DNA of 64,000 bases from Henriciella litoralis (GTDB lineage: Bacteria > Pseudomonadota > Alphaproteobacteria > Caulobacterales > Hyphomonadaceae): the NCBI RefSeq assembly GCF_002088935.1, contig NZ_NCSS01000006.1:434001-498000 (forward strand), written 5' to 3'. This document shows, piece after piece, positions 46,958 to 55,050 of this stretch (its first letter is position 1; each line of letters opens with the position of its first letter). The translations under genes and the position numbers were made by a program. The notes beneath the pieces were generated by a model, which worked only from the letters and a program-made list of their open reading frames with translations, had not been told where the DNA came from and made no database searches.

Positions 46958-48151
46958 TTAGATAGCTGTTAGACAGCCTGCAATATCAGCCGCCCACCAG
47001 TCCGCCATCTTAACGCGTTCATCCCAATACCGCGCGCGATGGTAGGCCCGGCGGACTTCATCACTGCCGACATGGCCAAGCTCTGCCTCGATCGCGTCTG
47101 CGTTCCAAAGGCCGCTTTCATTCAGCAGACTTGAGGCCGTGGCGCGGAAGCCGTGGGAGGTGTGCTGATCCTTGTCGAAACCCATGCGGCGCAAGGCTTG
47201 ATTGAGCGTGTTCTCACTGATCGGCCTGTCTCGGGCGATGGCCGACGGAAAGGCGCGATAGTTGCTGCCGGTTTCAGCTTTCAGCGCCTGCAGGATCTCG
47301 ACGGCGAGCGGTGGAAGTGGCTTTACATGCTCGCGCCGCATCTTGGTGCGCTCTGCCGGAATGGTCCAGATTGCTTTCTCCAGGTCAAACTCTTCCCAGA
47401 GCGCGAGGCGCAACTCGCCGGGGCGTGTGTAGAGGAGCGCCATCAGCTTTAGCGCGGCGCGTGTGGAGGGAGAGCCGCCATCATAGGCCCAGATCGCTTT
47501 CAGCAGCGCTCCAAAGCCGTCCCAGTCGGTAATCGCCGCCATATGCGAGACCTTCGGCGTAATGAGCGCGCCTCTCAGACCGAATGTCGGATCATTATCA
47601 GCGCGCGCCGTCGCAATCGCAAACCGGAATACTTGCCCGATCGTGGAGCGCAGGCGTCTGGCGCTTTCGTAATTGCCTTTGGCCTGCACTTTCTGAAGCG
47701 GCTTCAAAATGTCAGCCGCCGTGATCGCTCTAATCGGCCTGTCTCCGAAGGCAGCATTCGCCATATCCAGAAGCCATTGCTTCTTGGACAGCGTGACCTC
47801 TGCCTTGCCTTCCTTGCGCAGCTTTTCGATCAGTTCGGCGGCGATTTTTGCGAAGGTATGTTCTGTAAGCGCCTCTTGTGCGGCCTTCTCCGCCTTCGCA
47901 TGCTCGTTAGGATCAATACCTTGGGCCAGAAGTACTTTAGCTTCTGCTCGCAGCTCGCGCGCACGCGCCAGACTGACGGCGGGGTACGCCCCAAAAGCCA
48001 GCAGCTTCTGTTTACCGTCGAAACGGTACGCCATCCGCCATAGCTTCGAGCCAGACGGCGCCACCTGGATAAACAGTCCATGGCCATCGGCGAGCTTCAC
48101 CGTTTTTCCGTCTGAAGAAAGAGAACGCAACTTTGTGTCAGTTAGCGGCAT
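46958..48151 (-). CDS. int: Tyrosine-type site-specific integrase (P4-like)
   Basis: A 397-residue recombinase. The N-terminal arm-binding domain (LADGHGLFIQVAPSGSKLWRMAYRF, DUF4102-type) is followed by a SAM-like core-binding domain and the catalytic domain with Arg243 (TRPGELRL), His333-x-x-Arg336 (HGFRATASSLL), His360 (GHVGSDEVRRAYH) and nucleophile Tyr370. All look intact. It lies next to tRNA-Leu, whose 3' end it should use as attachment site, and its upstream region carries repeated ATACCAAC boxes. Confidence 0.95.
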   Translation of the reverse strand: MPLTDTKLRSLSSDGKTVKLADGHGLFIQVAPSGSKLWRMAYRFDGKQKLLAFGAYPAVSLARARELRAEAKVLLAQGIDPNEHAKAEKAAQEALTEHTFAKIAAELIEKLRKEGKAEVTLSKKQWLLDMANAAFGDRPIRAITAADILKPLQKVQAKGNYESARRLRSTIGQVFRFAIATARADNDPTFGLRGALITPKVSHMAAITDWDGFGALLKAIWAYDGGSPSTRAALKLMALLYTRPGELRLALWEEFDLEKAIWTIPAERTKMRREHVKPLPPLAVEILQALKAETGSNYRAFPSAIARDRPISENTLNQALRRMGFDKDQHTSHGFRATASSLLNESGLWNADAIEAELGHVGSDEVRRAYHRARYWDERVKMADWWAADIAGCLTAI

Positions 48152-48153
48152 CT

Positions 48154-48232
48154 GTTGGTATCAACATCATGAGGCGCCACTAAATCGTGGCCGATACCAA
48201 CGGATATACCAACAAATGCTCAGGATACCAAC
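48154..48232. repeat. Four ATACCAAC boxes at the right end (integrase arm-type sites)
   Basis: One inverted copy (GTTGGTAT, 48154-48161) and three direct copies (48194-48201, 48206-48213, 48225-48232) lie between the integrase start and the tRNA-Leu. The 12-base spacing of two copies equals that at the left end. Confidence 0.65.
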
Positions 48233-48336
48233 ACACCCCAGCGGACACCGCCGGACCACAAGAGCGAGATAAGCTCTGTTTTTCTTATGATTTACAACGA
48301 ATTACGGAGGTTGTCGCACTGTCTCGGAGAACAAGA

Positions 48337-48357
48337 TGGTGCCCAGGAGAGGACTCG
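48337..48357 (+). repeat. Right attachment repeat within the tRNA-Leu 3' end
   Basis: 21 bases shared with 39419-39438, with one extra C here. They form the CCA end and acceptor/T-stem part of the tRNA, so integration restores a full tRNA at this side. Confidence 0.85.
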
Positions 48358-48421
48358 AACCTCCACGTCGTGAGACACACGGACCTGAACCGTGCGCGTC
48401 TACCAATTCCGCCACCTGGGC
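48337..48421 (-). tRNA. tRNA-Leu (CAG anticodon), island integration site
   Basis: An 85-nt type II cloverleaf. GCCCAGG pairs with CCTGGGC, the T arm has GTTCGAGTC, and CCA is encoded at the 3' end. The anticodon loop TTCAGGT gives CAG. The 3' end faces the integrase, and the island extends from it to the left. Confidence 0.97.
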
Positions 48422-48946
48422 AATCCGGCCTCGGAAGGCGGGTTGATACGTTGGACGCTTCATCAGGTCAACGGCGAAGTCCAGCGAAAACAGTGCAAGT
48501 CGACACGAATTGCAGAGTTATCCGATCGAATTACGTTTTTCCGTCGACCTGTAGGCTGGCGAGATAGATGCGGTGCCATTTGAAACGGCGCTGTTCCGTT
48601 CAGGCGTAATAGGCAGTCGGGGCGGCAGATATTGAAATGGTTGTAGAATGAAGCTGAGTTGAAGCGAACTTCTATGAGTTCAACATCAGCCCGCACCTCG
48701 GCATTGGCCGACGCTAGTGCAACGTCCCTGCTCACCCACTTTAATAAGTGCTGGGTTGCAGTTCGACGACAACTGTTCACCCCGCCAGTGTGATAAAAAA
48801 GCTTTCGGCATCTCCGGAAGATGTCACCCTAAACGGCCCAAACCAGCCCGACTTAGTAGAGATGTGCGGCAAGGGCTTAAGCATCGCAATCTTTGCGCCT
48901 GTCGAAGTCATTCTGAAAGCACAGAGAGCGTTTCGCCCGGCCGCGG
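48422..48946. other. 525-base region without a recognisable gene
   Basis: Frames of 105 codons (minus) and 80 codons (plus) exist but have no ribosome binding site, no known motif, and one runs into the MFS gene. The base pattern is mixed; it may be a decayed gene or the tRNA-Leu promoter region. I see no terminator with a T run. Confidence 0.5.
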
Positions 48947-50125
48947 CTAGCCGAGACCTTTTCTCAAACGTGCGACAGTGTGAGCGCTGACCAGAAGGCA
49001 GAACGCCAGGGCGACGAGGCCGATTGTTGTGTAGCTCACTTGCTGAAAAAGCCCCGACGATCCGGGCACGATACCAACAAGTGCCGGCCCAACTCCCATC
49101 CCGGCAAAAGCCAGGACGGGCAAGAGCGAGGTCACGCGGTCTGTTGCGTCCGCCGCTGCGACGCTGCCCATGAGCAGGGGGAGCCCGCCGCCCCAGGCAA
49201 AAAGGAACAGACTGCTCGCGAGGTAGAACTGTATGAGTGTCATATCGGCTGCGAAGAGCAGCGCGCTCAGCGCAAGCGTCAGGCAAACGGCCAGGATTGG
49301 CGAGATACGGCCGAAGCGAGACGTGATGATCGCCGCCAGTAGCGATCCAGCGATCGCGGCGACATTGCCGAACGCCAATGCGTGACCTAGCGGTGCGTCA
49401 TCAATTTCCGCCATTGATCCGAGGATACCGGAAAAGACCCAGAGCACACCGACGGCCGCCGAAAAGACAAAATAGGACGCAGCCCTCAGAAGAATGGACG
49501 CTTGAACAGGCGAACCGCTAGCCTCTGACGTCTTTAGAGCCTTCTCGGCAATCGGGCCGTATCTCATCGTCAGCCCGACCGGAATCAGAAGTGCCTGTGT
49601 GCTCGCAAGAAAGATCATAACCTCCAGCAAGGAGTATGCCTCTGCCAGAACCGGAATGACGAGTAACACCAGCACAGCGACACCTGCCTGCAAGGTGAGG
49701 ATGAAGGCGAAGCCGCGGTCTGGATTGGCTGATGCGCCAACAATGGCCGCAGAAAGGGCGATCAGGACGCCTGCGCCAATTCCCGAAACGGCTTCAAGCA
49801 GGATGATGCCCGTGAATCCTGCCATAACGGCTACTGCGATCTGTGCGGCAACGGCGATCAGTGCTGAGACAATTACGGTTCGTCGCAACGGCAGATGATG
49901 CAGCCAAATCGTCACAATCAGTGAGCCAAGGGCTGTGCCAAGCAGGTTTGCCAGTCCGATAAGCCCGGAATCAGCCCCTTCGATCTGGAAAGCCGAGGCT
50001 ATCAGTGTCGCCAATAATGGCATGGCAACCACCTGCGTGATGCCAAGCCCGCCCATCAGAATGGCGGCAACCAGCTCCATCTGGCCGGGTGGGGTTCGCT
50101 TTCCGGTTTCGGGGGGCATGACCAT
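48947..50125 (-). CDS. MFS transporter
   Basis: A 392-residue inner membrane protein with about 12 hydrophobic segments in two halves (first: MELVAAILMGGLGITQVVAMPLLATLIASAF; second begins about residue 205: ASILLRAASYFVFSAAVGVLWVF). The substrate is not evident. It is last in the operon behind a phytanoyl-CoA-dioxygenase-like gene and a GMC oxidoreductase. Its ATG shares one base with the stop of the GMC gene (TAATG), so it is translationally coupled and likely moves a substrate or product of that pathway. Confidence 0.85.
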   Translation of the reverse strand: MVMPPETGKRTPPGQMELVAAILMGGLGITQVVAMPLLATLIASAFQIEGADSGLIGLANLLGTALGSLIVTIWLHHLPLRRTVIVSALIAVAAQIAVAVMAGFTGIILLEAVSGIGAGVLIALSAAIVGASANPDRGFAFILTLQAGVAVLVLLVIPVLAEAYSLLEVMIFLASTQALLIPVGLTMRYGPIAEKALKTSEASGSPVQASILLRAASYFVFSAAVGVLWVFSGILGSMAEIDDAPLGHALAFGNVAAIAGSLLAAIITSRFGRISPILAVCLTLALSALLFAADMTLIQFYLASSLFLFAWGGGLPLLMGSVAAADATDRVTSLLPVLAFAGMGVGPALVGIVPGSSGLFQQVSYTTIGLVALAFCLLVSAHTVARLRKGLG

Positions 50126-51756
50126 TACGCGGCATCCGCGGGAAGAAGGGGCCTGCCCAGAATATGATCGGCTGCCTTCTCCGCCAGCATCAGTGTTGGC
50201 GCGTTGATGTTGCCATTGGTTATGTTTGGAAACACCGAAGAATCGACCACTCTCAACCCTTCCACACCTATGACCCGACAGTCCTGATCAACAACAGCAT
50301 CGGGGTCGTCGGCGCTACCCATCCGGCAGGTGCCACATGGATGATAGGCACTTTCGACCTCCTTGGCGACGAAGGCGTCGACATCCTCGTCGCTCTTGCA
50401 GTCTGCAGAGGGGGCAATTTCGCCGCCACTGAAAGCCTTGAGGGATGGCTGATCGAAGATCTCGCGCGTCAAGCGAACGCATTTGCGGAAGGCTTCCCAG
50501 TCTGCAGCGCTGGACATGTAGTTGAACTGGATTGACGGCGCGGCGATGGGATCGGCGGATTTCAGGCGAACGCGCCCACGTGCCGTCGTGCGACCGGGGC
50601 CAATATGCGCTTGAAAGCCGTGTGCCCGCACTGGTTGGCTGCCATCGTAGCGAATTGCTGCGGGCAGGAAATGATACTGGGCATCGGGATAATCGGCCGT
50701 ATCATCCAGTCGGACGAAACCGGCCGTTTCGAAATGATTGCTGGCGCCGATCCCGGTCTTGGTGAGGAGCCACTGCAGACCGGCCAAGCCCTTGCTGAAC
50801 GGGTTCATGTAACGGCGCAGCGTAATCGGCTCGGTGCAGCGCATCTGGAGATAAATCTCCAGGTGGTCCTGAAGGTTTTTTCCGACGCCGCGGCGTTCGC
50901 TAACCATGTCGATGCCAAGCGGTGACAGGTCCTCGGATGCGCCGATCCCGGATAGCATTAGCAGTTTCGCTGAGTTGAAAACCGAGGCGCTAAGGATGAC
51001 TTCCTTTCGAGCACGCAAGAGGCGCCGCTTGCCGCGGTGCAGAATTTCGACGCCGGTTGCCCTGTTTCCTTTCCAGTGAATGCGGCAGGCCAGCCCGCGA
51101 TAGAGCGTGAGGTTTTCCCGGCTGAGCGCTGGTTTCAGATAGGCGTTCGCGGCTGACCATCGGCGGCCTTTCCAGATGGTCTGATCCATCGGGCCAAAAC
51201 CATCCTGTTGAAGGCCGTTGCAGTCCTGCGTTTTTGAAAAACCGGCTTCCTGCGCGGCTGTCATGAAGGCCTGATCTAGCGGGTGCTGCTGTTTCGGTAC
51301 GGTTATGTGCAGGGGGCCGGACGTGCCGCGAATGGCCGGGTCAGCGCCTTCGACATTTTCGAGCCGACGGAAATAGGGGGCGACATCACGACCGCTCCAA
51401 CCTTCTGCGCCCTTGTCTGCCCAGCCATCGAAATCCTTTGCGTTTCCTCGAATGTAAACGAGGCCGTTGATCGAGGAGGACCCACCCAGCACCTTCCCGC
51501 GCGGCGCGGCGAGCTGGCGCCCACCAAGATGAGGCTCCGGCTCGCTGCGATAGCCCCAGTCATAGCGTTTCATGTTCATCGGATAGGAGAGGGCGGCCGG
51601 CATCTGGATGAACGGGCCGATATCCGAGCCGCCATATTCCAGCAGAGCCACATCGTGCTCCCCGGATTCGGACAGGCGGTTTGCCAGAACGCAGCCAGCA
51701 GAGCCTGCGCCCACGACGACATAGTCGGCCGTGCCGATTTCTAGCGATCTGGCCAT
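50125..51756 (-). CDS. GMC-family oxidoreductase (choline-dehydrogenase-like)
   Basis: A 543-residue flavin-dependent alcohol dehydrogenase. The FAD fold VVVGAGSAGCVLANRL (GAGSAG at 16-21), GGSSSINGLVYIRG, and the catalytic pair His472 (YHPCGTCRMG) and Asn518 (NGNINAPTLMLAEKAAD) are all present, as in BetA. With betaine-aldehyde dehydrogenase encoded 3 kb away, choline is a fair guess for the substrate, but other alcohols are possible. It lies 2 bases after the dioxygenase-like gene. Confidence 0.88.
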   Translation of the reverse strand: MARSLEIGTADYVVVGAGSAGCVLANRLSESGEHDVALLEYGGSDIGPFIQMPAALSYPMNMKRYDWGYRSEPEPHLGGRQLAAPRGKVLGGSSSINGLVYIRGNAKDFDGWADKGAEGWSGRDVAPYFRRLENVEGADPAIRGTSGPLHITVPKQQHPLDQAFMTAAQEAGFSKTQDCNGLQQDGFGPMDQTIWKGRRWSAANAYLKPALSRENLTLYRGLACRIHWKGNRATGVEILHRGKRRLLRARKEVILSASVFNSAKLLMLSGIGASEDLSPLGIDMVSERRGVGKNLQDHLEIYLQMRCTEPITLRRYMNPFSKGLAGLQWLLTKTGIGASNHFETAGFVRLDDTADYPDAQYHFLPAAIRYDGSQPVRAHGFQAHIGPGRTTARGRVRLKSADPIAAPSIQFNYMSSAADWEAFRKCVRLTREIFDQPSLKAFSGGEIAPSADCKSDEDVDAFVAKEVESAYHPCGTCRMGSADDPDAVVDQDCRVIGVEGLRVVDSSVFPNITNGNINAPTLMLAEKAADHILGRPLLPADAA

Positions 51757-51758
51757 AG

Positions 51759-52592
51759 CTAATCGTCTAGCAGTGCGCGCGGGCTACCGACTTCGTACAT
51801 ATTGATCAGTCCGCTGCCGCGACTTGTGCCGTCATAGAGATCATAGCCGAGCAGGCTTTGAGCGCGGTGCGGCAGCGTGCGAACCGTATCGAGTGGAATG
51901 CCGAGCCAGCTATTTTCGACAGGCACCAGCCAGCCATGGCAATAAGAGACCGACAGGCCACGGCGAGGTACGCCGCTGACGTTCTGTCCACCGCCATGCA
52001 GCGTCTGCCCTGTAAATATGGCGGCGGAGCCTGGCGACATAACGGCCTGCGTAATTTCCTCGGTTTTCGGGTGGCGGTCGCTGTCCCATTTGTGGCTGCC
52101 GGGGACGACCACGGTCGCACCGTTCTCTGCTGTGTATTCACTGAGAGCGATCATGACGTTCACGACAAGTGGCGCAGCGCTCTGGGCGGCGCGCGGCCAG
52201 GAATCATCATCGCGATGTATTGGCTGGGCCGTTTCTCCGCCCCGAATTTCGATGAGTTCGGCGGAGCTTAGACGATAATCGGTACAATTGGGTTTGAGCT
52301 GACTGTCCATGACGGTCATGATCCGTGGATCGATCAAGACATCCGGAAAGCTCGCGGATTTTGCAGCAATGCCATGAAGGCGAACCGTGTAGCCGCCGAG
52401 AAAGTCATCATACATGCTCTTTTGTTCGCGGGGTTTACTGGCGTCGACGTAGGGCTGAAGCTCCTCATTGAGCGATTTCACGAGGTCGGGCGCCAGAAAG
52501 TTCTCCACGATGACAACCCCATCTGTTTCCAGCGCGGCATTGATATCCTCGCCAGAGCATGAACCTGGTAGCCTCTCAACAGTCGCACCCAT
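51759..52592 (-). CDS. Phytanoyl-CoA dioxygenase family protein (Fe(II)/2-oxoglutarate)
   Basis: A 277-residue non-haem iron oxygenase. The iron ligands are His126 and Asp128 (QPIHRDDDSW) and His199 (QTLHGGGQN), with RRGLSVSY as 2-oxoglutarate-binding region. The VNVMIALSEYTAENGATVVVPGSHKW core is characteristic. The substrate is unknown; some family members hydroxylate or demethylate osmolytes. GGAGG lies 6 bases before ATG 52592, which rules out the longer frame from 52667. First gene of a three-gene operon with a palindromic operator 34 bases upstream. Confidence 0.88.
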   Translation of the reverse strand: MGATVERLPGSCSGEDINAALETDGVVIVENFLAPDLVKSLNEELQPYVDASKPREQKSMYDDFLGGYTVRLHGIAAKSASFPDVLIDPRIMTVMDSQLKPNCTDYRLSSAELIEIRGGETAQPIHRDDDSWPRAAQSAAPLVVNVMIALSEYTAENGATVVVPGSHKWDSDRHPKTEEITQAVMSPGSAAIFTGQTLHGGGQNVSGVPRRGLSVSYCHGWLVPVENSWLGIPLDTVRTLPHRAQSLLGYDLYDGTSRGSGLINMYEVGSPRALLDD

Positions 52593-52625
52593 CAGCTTCC
52601 TCCGAATGATCTTGTCTATCTTTCG

Positions 52626-52646
52626 GCACATTTTCAGAAAATGTGC
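52626..52646. promoter_or_regulatory. Perfect 10-1-10 palindrome upstream of the dioxygenase operon (TetR-type operator)
   Basis: GCACATTTTC, one A, then the exact complement GAAAATGTGC. It lies between the dioxygenase operon and the divergent TetR genes, 34 bases from the former. Size and symmetry fit a TetR/BetI dimer-of-dimers site. Confidence 0.7.
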
Positions 52647-52777
52647 AAAAAGTAAATGGTCGAGCAATTACTAATGTGATTTTCTGCTGCCTGGGTCAGT
52701 TCTGGACGTGCAGGCTTCCCTTTGTGGGGATGAAAACCTATGCGACAGATTGAGTGAAATTGAATTAGACCGGAGCC

Positions 52778-53386
52778 ATGCAGACAGCGCCTCGCCAACG
52801 ACGCCATCGCGATCAAAGCCAGAGACATCTGGTCGATGCGACAATTGCGGCGATCTACAAGCATGGGTTCCATGACGCCACGACGCAGAGAATAGCCGAA
52901 GAGGCGAAACTGTCCGCAGGCAACATCCACTACCATTTCGGCTCGAAGGAAGAGCTGTTTGCCGCGGCCATGCGTCAGCTGATGTCCGATATCAGTGACA
53001 CACTCGTCTATCAGCTGGGCAAGGCTGACACGCCCTTGGCGCGGGCTCATGCAATCATTCGGGCCAACCTGTCTGAACCACTTTATACTCATCGCAACTG
53101 TTTCGTCTGGCTTCAGTTCTGGTCCGAGACGGCGAGGTCTGAAGAGTTGGCCCGGCTTGAGCGCATCAACGCCTTGCGCTTTCGCCGTAACCTTCTTGAT
53201 GCCCTGGTTAAGCTTCTTCCGCGTGAGGAGGCTGAGCGCATCGTTCAGGAGCTGGTCGCGATGGTAGATGGGCTCTGGCTTCGCAAGGCTCAGAAGGATC
53301 AAGCCGTGACGCCCGACGCCGCGTGCGCCATGGTCTTTTCCTATCTTGAGCGCAGGCTCGACTCTGCGGCAGGGCAGGGGGGATAA
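52778..53386 (+). CDS. TetR/BetI-like regulator 1
   Basis: A 202-residue repressor. The N-terminal HTH (about 18-65) reads HLVDATIAAIYKHGFHDATTQRIAEEAKLSAGNIHYHFGSKEELFAAAMRQL, very close to BetI, the choline-sensing repressor. The C-terminal effector domain has the BetI-like CFVWLQFWSETARSEELARLERIN and a LWLRK segment. GGAG is only 3 bases before ATG 52778. It is divergent from the dioxygenase operon, with the palindrome in between, and 5 bases before a second TetR gene. Confidence 0.88.
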   Translation: MQTAPRQRRHRDQSQRHLVDATIAAIYKHGFHDATTQRIAEEAKLSAGNIHYHFGSKEELFAAAMRQLMSDISDTLVYQLGKADTPLARAHAIIRANLSEPLYTHRNCFVWLQFWSETARSEELARLERINALRFRRNLLDALVKLLPREEAERIVQELVAMVDGLWLRKAQKDQAVTPDAACAMVFSYLERRLDSAAGQGG

Positions 53387-53391
53387 GCCAG

Positions 53392-53970
53392 ATGGGACGG
53401 GCAGAGAAAAAACTGTTGCGCAAGCAGAGCCTGATCGAGGCGACGGTTACCTGCGTCACCAAATATGGTTACGCGCAATCGACCATCCAGCGCATCGCCG
53501 CCGAGGCCGGCCTCACGGGTGGCACGATCTACCGTCATTTCAACGACAAGCGCGATCTCTTCGCGGCGACGATGCGCCACTTGTTGAAGCTTGTCCTGGC
53601 CGAGGAAGGCGAGGCCGTTGCAAGAGCTGATACAGATGCTGATCGGCTCAAGGCGGTCATCTCTTCAAAGTTTGCGCCCAGGCTTTTTAATTCAGCCTTC
53701 TGTTCCGTCTGGCTTCATTTCTGGGCCAATGCGCAGTCGGATCCTGCATTCGCGCGGATAGAGCGGCTCAGCGACCGGCTTTTGCACCGCAGTTTGAGCC
53801 GCTATGCCCGCCGTGTGATGGCGCCAGAGATTGCCGATGGCTTCGCCAATGAGGTGTCGCTCATCATTGACGGCCTCTGGATCGCGCACGCTCAGAACGC
53901 TGATGAACTGACGCCTCATGAGGCCAATGAAATCGCCCAAGGCTGCCTCACGGCAAGGCTTGGGCGATAG
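53392..53970 (+). CDS. TetR/BetI-like regulator 2
   Basis: A 192-residue paralogue of the preceding repressor. It shares SLIEATVTCVTKYGYAQSTIQRIAAEAGLTGGTIYRHFNDKRDLFAATMRHL in the HTH and CSVWLHFWANAQSDPAFARIERLSDRLLHRSL in the effector domain, and the LWIAHA segment matches LWLRKA. The two probably arose by duplication. GGGGGG precedes the ATG at a good distance. It is convergent with the dehydrogenase gene, 4 bases between stops. Confidence 0.88.
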   Translation: MGRAEKKLLRKQSLIEATVTCVTKYGYAQSTIQRIAAEAGLTGGTIYRHFNDKRDLFAATMRHLLKLVLAEEGEAVARADTDADRLKAVISSKFAPRLFNSAFCSVWLHFWANAQSDPAFARIERLSDRLLHRSLSRYARRVMAPEIADGFANEVSLIIDGLWIAHAQNADELTPHEANEIAQGCLTARLGR

Positions 53971-53974
53971 GGGC

Positions 53975-54886
53975 TCAGGCCTCCCAGTGTAGCGGCCAAT
54001 CGCCCTCAAGGCGCAAGTCTTGGCCAACGGCATCCTCAATCAGTTTCGCGACGTGAAGTTCACCCGCGCCGCCGCCATAGGCTTCGGCGGCATCGGTGAA
54101 GCGGTCGCGCACGCGGGCGCCGATTGGAATCGGGACATTGCCTCTCTCTGCCAACGCTGCGCACAGGCGCAGATCCTTGAGGCAGAGGTCCAGGGTGAAG
54201 GACGGATCATAGTGGCCGGCGAAGATGGATGGCGCATCATGGCGGGCGACAAAGCTGTCGCCGACACTGTCCTTGATGGCGTCCCACAACACGTCAAGCG
54301 GGACACCGGCGCGCCGACCCAGCATCAAGCCTTCGCCAATGACGGCGGCATGCGTGAACCAGAGATAATTGGTAACCAGCTTCACCGCATTCCCTGTGCC
54401 AAGCTTCCCGCAGCGGATCACGCGGCCCATGCGCGACAGGATCGGTTCAACGGCATCCAGAGCGTCGTCCTCGCCGCCGGCAAACAGCGTCAGCTCACCA
54501 CGCCGGGCGCCATCGACGGCTCCGGTGACGGGCGAGTCGACCGTTTTGACGCCAAGCTTTTCGGCCTGTTCGGCCAGTTCAATGACCAGGCCCGCATCAT
54601 TTGTGGTGGTGTCCACCCAGATTGTGCCTTCGCCGAGCCCTTCAAAGACACCCGCTTCGCCGCGCATGACGGTGTCAACAATGTCGGGCTTGGGGAGGGA
54701 GGTGATCAGAAGGTCGACATCACGAGCGCACTCTGCCGGCGTTTCGGCCCAGCTCGCGCCAGCCTCGATATGCTGGGCAGCATGAGCCTTTTCAATATCG
54801 TGCACTTTCAGTTGCAGGCCTGAGCGCTGCAGCACCATCGCCATGTTGGCGCCCATATTTCCGAGACCGATAAATCCAACGCGCAT
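53975..54886 (-). CDS. NAD(P)-dependent beta-hydroxyacid dehydrogenase (3-hydroxyisobutyrate dehydrogenase family)
   Basis: A 303-residue oxidoreductase. The Rossmann motif VGFIGLGNMGANMA is at the N terminus, DSPVTGAVDGARRGELTLFAGG is the substrate loop, and the catalytic lysine lies in GNAVKLVTNYLW. The last domain (DPSFTLDLCLKDLRLCAALAERGNVPIPIG) is family typical. The substrate is a small hydroxyacid; the context does not tell which. GAGGAAAG precedes ATG 54886. It is divergent from the betB-like gene, so the dyad at 54965 could control both. Confidence 0.88.
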   Translation of the reverse strand: MRVGFIGLGNMGANMAMVLQRSGLQLKVHDIEKAHAAQHIEAGASWAETPAECARDVDLLITSLPKPDIVDTVMRGEAGVFEGLGEGTIWVDTTTNDAGLVIELAEQAEKLGVKTVDSPVTGAVDGARRGELTLFAGGEDDALDAVEPILSRMGRVIRCGKLGTGNAVKLVTNYLWFTHAAVIGEGLMLGRRAGVPLDVLWDAIKDSVGDSFVARHDAPSIFAGHYDPSFTLDLCLKDLRLCAALAERGNVPIPIGARVRDRFTDAAEAYGGGAGELHVAKLIEDAVGQDLRLEGDWPLHWEA

Positions 54887-54964
54887 ACGTCTTTCCTCTG
54901 ACTGACTGTCCGGCTGGCGCCCCTCCAGGAGGCGTCGAGCCGCTGCGAAACTATGAAACACACG

Positions 54965-54996
54965 CAATTGACAAAATGTAATTGACCGTGCAGTTA
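54965..54996 (+). promoter_or_regulatory. betB promoter with overlapping dyad
   Basis: The -35 box TTGACA (54968-54973) is exact, with a weak -10 box about 17-20 bases on (around TTATTT). CAATTGACA and TGTAATTG (54965-54984) form an imperfect dyad over the -35 box, a position suited to a TetR/BetI repressor. It shares AAAATGT with the palindrome at 52626. Confidence 0.4.
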
Positions 54997-55050
54997 TTTT
55001 TTAGACGTAATCGACGAGACAGTCGTCCGCAAGGAAAAAGGAAGCGCGAC

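Noticed and set aside
48463..48780. 105-codon minus-strand frame in the gap after tRNA-Leu
   Set aside because: No ribosome binding site, no recognisable motif and unusual composition.
48748..48990. 80-codon plus-strand frame
   Set aside because: It runs into the MFS gene from the other strand and has no ribosome binding site.
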